Shown here: positions 5,185 to 11,838 of the stretch, in pieces | Layout of the letters: each line of letters starts with the position of its first letter | Position numbering within the stretch: position 1 is the first letter of the stretch | Assembly: GCA_945872805.1 (NCBI GenBank) | Contig: CAMCBE010000024.1 | Location: forward strand, 1 to 11,838 | Direction of reading: 5' to 3' | Length of the DNA stretch: 11,838 bases | Source of the DNA: Chitinophaga pinensis | GTDB lineage: Bacteria; Bacteroidota; Bacteroidia; Chitinophagales; Chitinophagaceae | Made by a program: the position numbers and the translations under genes | Notes under the pieces: model-generated | Database searches by the model: none | Told to the model about the DNA's origin: nothing | What the model saw: only the letters and a program-made list of their open reading frames with translations

Positions 5185-8100
5185 ATGAAATTAAATTCCT
5201 ATTGCATAGGCCTTTTTATATTTTTTGTTACTATATTAATGCAGTATAGTGTCAATGGGCAATTAATCATTAATGAGGGTTCTAACAGGAATTTTTCTGT
5301 AATTGCCGATGAGGATGGCGATCATCCGGACTGGATTGAATTGTGGAATAGCGGAACAAAGCCCATTCAGTTGTTGCAGTATAGCCTTACGGATAATATT
5401 GCCCTTCCAAAAAAATGGAGATTGCCCGCTGTAACCATTGGACCAAATGCATATTTAAAAATCTTTTGCAGCAGTAAAGACAGAAAACCCGAGGCCATGT
5501 TTCAACCCGTCCTCAACACTGGTGCGTTTTCTCCTGTTATTGGATGGAATGACCATAAATTCTCCCAACCTTTCTATTGGGATGGTGTATCTAATTTGCT
5601 TATTAATACTTGTTCCTATAACGACCAGGGCTATACGTCCAATTCAATTTTTAATCAAACAATAACCAGCTTCCCATCTACAGTTTTTTCTTGTGTTGAT
5701 AACAGCACTGCATGTGATTTTCAAAATGGGGAACCCAGTAATATTCGGCCGAATATAAAAATAAATGGAGTTACTATTGGCAATGGAACAACAAACAATA
5801 CCAATACAAATTATCCTGCACCATACGGAAATTGGTATTTGTCTGCCAAACACCAGATGCTTTTTCTTGCTGAAGAATTGCGCGCGGTTGGGCTAACCAC
5901 GGGTTGGTTGAATAGTCTTTCCTTTGATGTAGTTAGCACGGATCTCAATACCACCTACTCCTTCTTTGACATTCAAATGAAATTAGTAGTGCCCAATGAA
6001 TTGTCATCAGCCTTTCAGCCATTGAACAATACGATGAACCTTCATGCCAATTTCTCTATTGGCAGTAGCGGAGAAACTATTTATCTTTTTGATACATCTG
6101 TAAATTTGAAGAGTCAGTTATCTATCAATTGCATTAATATCAATAATAGCAAAGGACTTTCGCCAGATGGAAGCAGCAATGCCGTTTATTTTAATGCGCC
6201 TACTCCAGAACAATCCAATAATCAATCTGCAATATTTTACCAATATTTGCAACAACCGATATTTTCAAAAGTTTCTGGAGCATATAGCGGTAGTTTTTCC
6301 ATATCTATTTCTAACCCCAATACAATACCTTCAAAAATCAGATATACTGTAGACGGAAGCGAACCCAACCAGAATTCAAGTCTATATAATGAAGTTTTGA
6401 TGATTGAAAATTCTACTGTTTTGAAAGCCAAAGCATTTTGCGACACTGTTCTACCTAGTCCGCTCAAGGCCGCTTCTTATCTGATTAATATCAATCATAC
6501 CACGCCTGTATTATCTGTTATAACAGACTACAGCAACTTATATGGCAGTGAAGGTATTTTTGATAACTGGGATAAAGACTGGGAAAAACCTGCATATGCA
6601 GAATACTTCAATACAGACCGGTCGCTTGTGTTTTCACAAGATGCAGCCATACAAATTGATGGTGGTGCGGGTGGCAGTCGGTCTCAACCGCAACATTCAT
6701 TTCGTCTAGAATTAGGAAACTCGGTTTTAGGTGGTGGAACAGTATATTACCCATTAATACCGGATAAGCCTACCCGAAAAAAATATAGTAAACTTTACTT
6801 GCGAAACGGCAGCAACCAATACCTTACTATTCCTTATAAAGACGCTTGTGGCGTTAAGGTTCTTTCGGATGAAACACATAACTATTATTCCGCTTATCGG
6901 CCAGTTTCTGTTTATATCAATGGTGAATATTTTGGATTGTACGAATTGAGAGAAAAATATGACGAAGAATTTTTTCAGGAAGCAGAAAATGCCGATTCCA
7001 TAGAAATACTATCACAAAGTTATTGGTATGGCGGAATGCTTCGGTCGGTTGCTGGTTCTGTTGATTCATTTTATGCTGCCAGTGGTGCTTTTCAGGAAAT
7101 CAACCCGACAGATAACGACTTTTGGGAAAAAGCAGATCGTTATTTCGACTTGGAATATTATGCGGATTATGTTATTGCAGAAGGCTTCATTCAAAACATA
7201 GATTGGCCATACAACAATATTAAAATATACCGATCAAATAAAACCGGCCATCGATACAGATTCGCTATACAAGATGTTGAACTAGCATTAAGCCCTAATG
7301 GATGGACAAATTCAGATAATGATCCCATTGCTTTTTTAAACAGTCAAAATGTCAACGATCCATACCTCAATGTTTGGTTTAAAGGAATGCAAAATCCAAG
7401 GTTTAAAAATTATTTCATCAATCGTTTTGCCGATTTGCTCAATACCGCTTACTTACCAGAACGCCTATCCGAAAAAGAACAGCTCATGTACAACGAAATG
7501 GCTAAAGAAATGCCAAAGGAATATGCGCGTTGGGGAGACCCAAACAATATCGATCAACAAATGAATGCGTTTAGAGAAAATCATTTAACACTGAATGCAG
7601 AATATAGATGCAGAGGTCAAAAGGTTAGAAACTTCATTCAAAACAATTACCAGTTTCCAAATCAGGTTGAGGTAACACTCGATACCTATCCAGCAGGTGC
7701 AGGTAAAATAAAAATATCCACCATCATACCCAACAAACTTCCTTGGAAAGGAATATATTTTAATGGCAACCCAGTTACCATTTCCGCCATCGCCAACCCG
7801 GGTTATAGTTTTGCATATTGGGATGCAAACAGTTTATTAAAGAAAATAGATACATCTAAAACGCTGAATGTGGATGTTCAAACCAATACGCTTTTCAAAG
7901 CGCACTTTATAAAAACGCCATTTGGAATACCCAATATTAATTCTGTTGATGCGCATTACTTAATTTATCCCAATCCTGGAAATGGACACTTTAGTATCTA
8001 TTTCAATGATGTTGAAAATGGTATATATGAAATAAGTATATACAATTCAGTAAGCCAAATAATTGACAAGCAAACCATTCGGATTGACAATAAGAAAGGC

Positions 8101-8199
8101 ATCATCTCTCCTCTTCTTCCTGCTTTGGGTTCAGGAATGTATTTTATCAGCATTCGCAATGGCGATATTAGAAAAACATTAAAATACATCAATCATTAA
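5185..8199 (+). CDS. large secreted CotH-kinase-domain protein with lamin-tail domain and T9SS tail
   Basis: A 1004-residue multidomain exported protein. In order: signal peptide (1-25, cut after VNG), lamin-tail-like domain (about 26-150, LIINEGSN...DWIELWNSG), a beta-rich stretch, a chitobiase/FN3-like domain (about 350-435, RYTVDGSEPN), a CotH kinase-like domain (about 440-770), an InlB-repeat-like domain (about 805-885, PGYSFAYWD) and a type A T9SS sorting domain (about 920-1004, YLIYPNPGNGHFSIYF). Within the CotH part are VSVYINGEYFGLYELREKYD, NIDWPYNN (D673) and QDVELAL (D697), equivalent to the usual NxD and WDxD motifs. CotH proteins are Fam20-like secretory kinases in spore coats; the role of bacteroidotal ones is unproven. 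It is the first gene of the cassette, 17 bp before the second CotH gene. It is likely surface-attached or released. Confidence 0.88.
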   Translation: MKLNSYCIGLFIFFVTILMQYSVNGQLIINEGSNRNFSVIADEDGDHPDWIELWNSGTKPIQLLQYSLTDNIALPKKWRLPAVTIGPNAYLKIFCSSKDRKPEAMFQPVLNTGAFSPVIGWNDHKFSQPFYWDGVSNLLINTCSYNDQGYTSNSIFNQTITSFPSTVFSCVDNSTACDFQNGEPSNIRPNIKINGVTIGNGTTNNTNTNYPAPYGNWYLSAKHQMLFLAEELRAVGLTTGWLNSLSFDVVSTDLNTTYSFFDIQMKLVVPNELSSAFQPLNNTMNLHANFSIGSSGETIYLFDTSVNLKSQLSINCININNSKGLSPDGSSNAVYFNAPTPEQSNNQSAIFYQYLQQPIFSKVSGAYSGSFSISISNPNTIPSKIRYTVDGSEPNQNSSLYNEVLMIENSTVLKAKAFCDTVLPSPLKAASYLININHTTPVLSVITDYSNLYGSEGIFDNWDKDWEKPAYAEYFNTDRSLVFSQDAAIQIDGGAGGSRSQPQHSFRLELGNSVLGGGTVYYPLIPDKPTRKKYSKLYLRNGSNQYLTIPYKDACGVKVLSDETHNYYSAYRPVSVYINGEYFGLYELREKYDEEFFQEAENADSIEILSQSYWYGGMLRSVAGSVDSFYAASGAFQEINPTDNDFWEKADRYFDLEYYADYVIAEGFIQNIDWPYNNIKIYRSNKTGHRYRFAIQDVELALSPNGWTNSDNDPIAFLNSQNVNDPYLNVWFKGMQNPRFKNYFINRFADLLNTAYLPERLSEKEQLMYNEMAKEMPKEYARWGDPNNIDQQMNAFRENHLTLNAEYRCRGQKVRNFIQNNYQFPNQVEVTLDTYPAGAGKIKISTIIPNKLPWKGIYFNGNPVTISAIANPGYSFAYWDANSLLKKIDTSKTLNVDVQTNTLFKAHFIKTPFGIPNINSVDAHYLIYPNPGNGHFSIYFNDVENGIYEISIYNSVSQIIDKQTIRIDNKKGIISPLLPALGSGMYFISIRNGDIRKTLKYINH

Positions 8200-8216
8200 A
8201 AATAACTCATTAAAAG

Positions 8217-9608
8217 ATGAACAGGATAAAGTTGGTGTTGATGTTTGCTGGGATATATTTAAGTATTGCTGGATGTAGAAAAGACCCTGCAAAAACGGAT
8301 TTGAATCCCTATTATTACAATGCAGATTGGAGTACTAACTCACACGAAAAAACGGAACCACATTATGAAAATGTATTTCCCCAAAGCAGTATCAATACAA
8401 TTGAAATAACCTTAACGACTGCACAATGGAGCGAAATTACCTCCAACATGGTTTCGCTTTTTGGTATTTCCTTCGGCGCCAATAATAGTATATCGAATCA
8501 TAATGCAACAAATACAGATCCTATATATGTAGATGCAAATGTGAAATTTGAAGGGAAACAATGGAAAAATGTAGGTTTTAGATTGAGCGGTAATAAAATG
8601 TTGGGCAACATCTGGAACAGTGGGATTTATAAACTTCCATTCCATTTGAATTTCGACAAATTTGAGGATCAAATTCCAGGTATTAAAAATCAACGATTCT
8701 TTGGTTTCAAAGAGCTTGTATTCAACCCAGGATATAAGGATCCCTCATTAATCAGAGAGAAATTAGCTAGTGATATATATCGAATAGGTGGCCTCATTGC
8801 ACCGCAAACCGCATTTTATAAAGTGTACATCAATTTTGGAGCGGGAATGAAATATTGCGGGGTTTATTGTGCCGCAGAGCTTCCAGAAGATAATTTGCTC
8901 CTGAATTTTATTAAAGATAAATCGGGGAATTTGTATAAACCAACTTCGCAATTAAATCTATTTCAGGCAGTTGAATTCCCCAAAAAAATAAATGAAAATG
9001 TTGGAGATTTTTCTGATGCTCAACAATTTGTTGCACAGTTGAATAATCCAAACAGAATTAGCAATCCTACGCAATGGCATGCTGCAATTGAAAAACATTT
9101 GGACGTTAATCAATTCCTGCGGTGGTTGGCTATCAGCAATACAATGGTAAATCCCGGAGGCTATGGTACATCAGCAGAAAATTATTATTTGTATCACGTA
9201 TCCAATGGCAAATTCATTTGGATTCCGTGGGACAACAATGAAGTCATGAGCAGCGATCCTGGAATAGTTGGAGCTGGTGGGGGTAATGGCAGCGATGGAC
9301 TTTCCTTATCAATGAATGAAGTAACTGCCAATTGGCCTTTGATAAGATATTTGATGGATGATGCTATTTTTTATCAAGAGTATAAAAATCAACTCAGAAA
9401 CTTTGATAACAATGTCTGGAATATTACAGCGTTACAAGAGCGCGTTGATCAATATTATAATTTGATAAAACCATTTGTGATTGGAACTAACGGAGAACAA
9501 ATCGGATACAGTTTGTTGACCAACAGTTCGATTTTTATTTCGCAGCAGGAATATTTGAAAAGCCATATCTACAGCAGAAAACAACTAATACGCAGATATG
9601 CTCCATAA
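8217..9608 (+). CDS. CotH-kinase-domain lipoprotein
   Basis: A 463-residue lipoprotein. The N-terminus MNRIKLVLMFAGIYLSIAGC ends in a lipobox with Cys20, so it should be anchored to a membrane. The rest is a CotH domain: NTIEITLTTAQW at the start, FRLSGNK, a central FKELVFNPGYKDPSLIREKL, VYINFGAGMKYCGVYCAAEL, then FLRWLAISNTMVNPGGYG, NYYLY and IPWDNNE (D339). The end, LSLSMNEVTANWPLIRYLMD, is typical of CotH proteins encoded beside VTC genes. One oddity: where the family normally has N-W-D before the NYYLY motif, this protein has N312-P-G314-G, so the presumed catalytic Asp is missing. The gene follows the larger CotH gene by 17 bp and overlaps the VTC start by 11 bp, so it is co-transcribed and probably acts with it. 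Confidence 0.9.
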   Translation: MNRIKLVLMFAGIYLSIAGCRKDPAKTDLNPYYYNADWSTNSHEKTEPHYENVFPQSSINTIEITLTTAQWSEITSNMVSLFGISFGANNSISNHNATNTDPIYVDANVKFEGKQWKNVGFRLSGNKMLGNIWNSGIYKLPFHLNFDKFEDQIPGIKNQRFFGFKELVFNPGYKDPSLIREKLASDIYRIGGLIAPQTAFYKVYINFGAGMKYCGVYCAAELPEDNLLLNFIKDKSGNLYKPTSQLNLFQAVEFPKKINENVGDFSDAQQFVAQLNNPNRISNPTQWHAAIEKHLDVNQFLRWLAISNTMVNPGGYGTSAENYYLYHVSNGKFIWIPWDNNEVMSSDPGIVGAGGGNGSDGLSLSMNEVTANWPLIRYLMDDAIFYQEYKNQLRNFDNNVWNITALQERVDQYYNLIKPFVIGTNGEQIGYSLLTNSSIFISQQEYLKSHIYSRKQLIRRYAP

Positions 9609-10337
9609 ATTTTTGCAGACATACAAAACAATTGGGCTAGATGCTTTAAACAAAAATTTGTTACTTACCAACAGAGAGGATTGCAAATATATTTTCCCAA
9701 TCAATCAATTAGAAAAAGTACTGCTGAAATGCAATGAGAACTATTCTATTTTAGAAATAGCGGACAATCGACTATTTAATTACCGAAACACCTATTACGA
9801 TACGAAGGACTTGTCGATGTATCATCAATATCAACGCGGAAAAAAAATAGATGCAAGCTGTGACATAGAGTTTATCTCCAAACGAATGATGCTTATTTTG
9901 AAGTTAAGACCCACAACAACAAAGACAAGACAACAAAATAAAGATGCAAAGCGCAAAGCATCCATAATGCGATGGAATTGATAGAAAAACATTCGACTTT
10001 TAAATCAAATGAATTATTGAAATCGTTGTGCATCGAATACAAAAGAATAACATTGCTGCACAAAGAACATACTGAAACATTAACCTTTGACATTCAAATG
10101 AGTTGTAGCAGGGCCGAAAATAAAATATCATTTGAACAGTTGTTTTTTGCAGAAGTAAAAACCATGACTGGTCATAATATAGCATTTTGCACCATTATGA
10201 AGAATATGAAAATTAGGGCTAGGTCCTTGAGTAAGTATTGTATTGGAATAGCCAATCTATATAAGGGGATAAAACAAAATAACTTTAAAGTAACTTTAAA
10301 AACAATTCAAAATAAAACTACATATGCCACTTCTTAA
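9598..10337 (+). pseudogene. VTC-type polyphosphate polymerase, broken by a frameshift and two stops
   Basis: VTC domains polymerise polyphosphate from ATP in a basic tunnel. Here the first frame (from 9598) encodes a correct N-terminus: TNREDCKYIFPI, YRNTYYDTKDLSMYHQYQRG. At the A7 run (9841-9847) the family sequence jumps to another frame. One more A would give KKNRCKL, then YLQTNDAYFEVKTHNNKDKT and, to the end at 10337, KHSTFKSNELL, RITLLHKEHTETLTFDI, FAEVK and LSKYCIGIA. That frame contains a TGA (9861-9863) and a TAA (9939-9941), both inside conserved sequence. The repaired product would be about 246 residues, normal for the family. It starts inside the CotH lipoprotein gene (11 bp overlap) and overlaps the DUF4956 start by 14 bp. 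The broken segment includes the basic RxKxR-like strand, so activity is very unlikely. Confidence 0.85.
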
Positions 10338-10918
10338 TTTATTCAACATTCAAATATTGAATTCCCAACTTTTGCTTCGGTTTTCCATTAATCTTGTATT
10401 TACCATCATATTGATACGCGGCATTTATTATACTTATTATAAAAGGAGTGATTTATTTCTGACTTACTTTTCTTTCAATAGCATAATCTTTTTTGTGGGG
10501 TATATGCTCAATAAAGTAGAGCTGAGTGCTGGTTCGGCTTTTGGCTTATTCGCAGTTTTTTTCCATATTGCGATATCGCACCGAAGGCATAGCGGCAAAA
10601 GACCTGACTTACCTGTTTTTGAATATTGCGATTGGTTTGCTAACTGCAATCAGTACAGGCAATTATCTGGAAATTTCTATCATTTGCGTGTTCATATTGA
10701 TGATAACATTTTTGCTGGAAAGCAATATGCTCATTAAAAAAGAAAATTCGAAAATAATTTATTACGACGACATCAACTTGATACATGAAAATTTAAAAAT
10801 AGCCTTGCTTGAGGACTTAAAAATAAGAACGGGTTGATCGATCAAAAGATTTACCATTAATGAAATAGACTTTCTTAAAGATTGTTGTACTATCACCATA
10901 TATTACACTGAGCAATGA
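10324..10918 (+). pseudogene. DUF4956 membrane protein, broken by a frameshift and a premature stop
   Basis: DUF4956 proteins are small membrane proteins that usually accompany VTC polymerases; their role is unknown. The first frame (from 10324) gives two membrane segments and LNKVELSAGSAFGLFAVF. A T7 run (10556-10562) then shifts the frame. With T6 it would continue as SILRYRTEGIAAKDLTYLFL, the family signature, followed by two more membrane segments. A TGA at 10835-10837 interrupts it after LKIRTG. The same frame continues as SIKRFTINEIDFLKDCCTIT to a TGA at 10916-10918, overlapping the DUF2490 start as ATGA. This last part matches the usual soluble C-terminus (roughly the last 25-30 residues). 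What looks like an 80-base gap is therefore former coding sequence. The repaired product would be about 197 residues. Confidence 0.82.
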
Positions 10919-11607
10919 AATGGAAAATAATAAAGTTGAGTGCCTTGGTTTGCATGATACAATTCAATATTGGATTTGCGCAAACAAGTTTGAAAGATCC
11001 GACGGATACAGAAGGATGGTATAGCACATCATTAAAGGTCAATCTGCCAAAAAAATGTGAGGGTAGTTTTACCTATGAAAGTAGATTTTACAATGGGCTC
11101 AAAACATATTATGGTTCAAATCTTTCATTGGAACTTACAAAAAGGTTGAGCAAGAAAGTTGAGATGATGGGAGAATACAGGATGGCGTTGTTCAATTATG
11201 GAATCACCCATCGATATACAATAGGAATTGAATATGCAAAACAATGGAGAAAGAAATGGAATAGCGGGTTTAGGTTGTTAATACAAAATCGAGTGCAAGA
11301 TTCGTATGAGTCGTCGGTTTCGGAAGACAATGCCATGTTTTGGAGAACCAGATTTCAGCTTAAATATGAGATTAATAATTATCTAGATGCTTATGCGTCA
11401 GTTGAGCCCATAATGAAAATTGATGGAAATAGTTTTGTAGACAATTGGAGAAATACGATTGGGATTAAGTACAAGTTGAATAAAAACACAAAGTTGGATT
11501 TATCTTATATCTACCGCCCGGATTATGGGAAGAAAACCTACAATAGAACATTTCACATCATTGGGTTTAATGCGAGTTATACTTTGAAAGTAAAAAAGAA
11601 AAAGTAA
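10915..11607 (+). CDS. DUF2490-family outer-membrane-barrel-like protein
   Basis: A 230-residue protein with a signal peptide (1-22, cut at GFAQ). The remainder consists of alternating amphipathic strands such as EGSFTYESRFYNG, VEMMGEYRMALFNYG, RYTIGIEYAKQW and LDLSYIYRPDYG, ending in HIIGFNASYTLKV. The pattern and the motif FVDNWRNTIGIKYKLNKNTK match the DUF2490 family, which is predicted to form an outer-membrane beta-barrel. Function is unknown. It is the last gene of the cassette, joined to the former DUF4956 gene by a 4-base ATGA overlap, so it was translationally coupled to a gene that is now broken. The reading frame itself shows no damage. No clear terminator is seen in 11608-11744, which carries no gene that I can recognise. 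Confidence 0.85.
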   Translation: MKWKIIKLSALVCMIQFNIGFAQTSLKDPTDTEGWYSTSLKVNLPKKCEGSFTYESRFYNGLKTYYGSNLSLELTKRLSKKVEMMGEYRMALFNYGITHRYTIGIEYAKQWRKKWNSGFRLLIQNRVQDSYESSVSEDNAMFWRTRFQLKYEINNYLDAYASVEPIMKIDGNSFVDNWRNTIGIKYKLNKNTKLDLSYIYRPDYGKKTYNRTFHIIGFNASYTLKVKKKK

Positions 11608-11744
11608 GCTGATTGAAAAGATGCCTTTGGACTACAAGCAACTCCCCCGAACGCAACAAAGTTGCAGCATATGGGAAACTTATATTTAAACCGTCTTGCC
11701 CTGAAATAGCTTGTCAAAAAACTATTCAGAATGACAACAAATGT

Positions 11745-11776
11745 AAAAAAAAGGCTGCCTTTTAATTGACAGCCTT
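11745..11776 (-). terminator. intrinsic terminator of the right-edge T9SS protein gene
   Basis: On the minus strand AAGGCTG (rc of 11770-11776) pairs with CAGCCTT (rc of 11751-11757), followed by a T-run (rc of 11745-11752). It is the same element as at 4338-4367. Confidence 0.75.
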
Positions 11777-11797
11777 CACTAAAATATATACAAGCCC

Positions 11798-11838
11798 TTA
11801 ACGCCGATCCATTATCATAATTTTCTTATAGTCATTTG
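11798..11838 (-). CDS. C-terminal end of a second T9SS-exported protein (partial)
   Basis: Only the last 12 full codons lie in the window. They read NDYKKIMIMDRR and a TAA at 11798-11800, against NDFRKIMVMDRR in the remnant ending at 4390. The strand, the stop, the downstream spacer and the terminator also match. It is therefore very probably a paralogue with the same type A sorting domain, extending to the right of the window. Whether it is intact cannot be seen. Confidence 0.7.
   Translation of the reverse strand, partial: NDYKKIMIMDRR

Larger units (their letters stand above)
11745..11838. repeat. direct repeat, right copy (T9SS gene 3' end plus terminator)
   Basis: Second copy of the repeat at 4338-4430. 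The match reaches the window edge, so its full length is unknown. Confidence 0.8.

Noticed and set aside
5644..5853. Small frames on both strands inside the CotH genes (for example 5644-5853, 6237-6467, 7998-8192 and 8412-8693 on the minus strand; 6167-6352 and 7349-7564 on the plus strand)
   Set aside because: They overlap long, domain-rich coding sequence and show no family features of their own.
9841..9945. Programmed frameshifting or UGA recoding in the VTC gene
   Set aside because: The A7 run alone would allow it, but the shifted frame then meets both a TGA and a TAA. Recoding would need three separate events within about 100 bases, and UGA reassignment does not explain UAA.
9893..10185. 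Minus-strand frames over the VTC pseudogene (9893-10093, 10000-10185)
   Set aside because: The plus strand clearly carries VTC motifs here; the minus frames have no recognisable motif and no promoter.
11608..11744. Possible terminator hairpin GCAAC-AAA-GTTGC (11653-11665) after the DUF2490 gene
   Set aside because: Only five base pairs and no T-run follows, so it is not a convincing terminator.
1..11838. CRISPR array, integrase or phage genes
   Set aside because: No regularly spaced repeats, Cas-like, integrase-like or phage structural reading frames are visible. The only mobile sequence is the IS21 remnant.

Overview
The window looks like chromosome of a low-GC member of the Bacteroidota. 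The evidence is type IX secretion (T9SS) C-terminal sorting domains, a -7 box of the Bacteroidota type (TAnnTTTG), starts without clear Shine-Dalgarno sequences, an IS21-type end with a multiple-repeat terminus, and a CotH / VTC / DUF4956 / DUF2490 gene set typical of the phylum. The genus cannot be named from the sequence alone.

Left part (1-3948): ordinary chromosomal genes. A MarR-type regulator and a long acyl-CoA dehydrogenase, cut by the window edge, form a minus-strand pair with a perfect palindrome just upstream of the regulator. Divergent from them is a membrane family 2 glycosyltransferase. It converges on an Lrp/AsnC regulator across an unusually long hairpin made of GTTTAG-type units.

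Middle part (3949-5184): a gene-poor junction zone. It holds a compact RNA gene with its own -7 box and a strong intrinsic terminator. This RNA folds as a complete tRNA cloverleaf with a leucine-like body, a GUC (aspartate) anticodon and a variable region of about 100 nt, and is the most novel item here. Next to it lies the 3' end of a T9SS-exported protein gene, fused by deletion to the first 41 codons and outer end of an IS21-family element.

Right part (5185-11607): a tightly packed plus-strand cassette. It encodes a large secreted CotH-like protein with a T9SS tail, a CotH-like lipoprotein, a VTC-type polyphosphate polymerase, a DUF4956 membrane protein and a DUF2490 outer-membrane-barrel-like protein. 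The CotH genes and the DUF2490 gene are open. The two middle genes are broken: VTC by one frameshift and two stops, DUF4956 by one frameshift and one stop. The real DUF4956 C-terminus runs on to an ATGA overlap with the DUF2490 gene. The cassette looks as though it is losing its polyphosphate module.

The right edge carries the last codons and terminator of a second T9SS protein, nearly identical to the remnant at 4338-4430. The decayed cassette therefore sits between two direct repeats.
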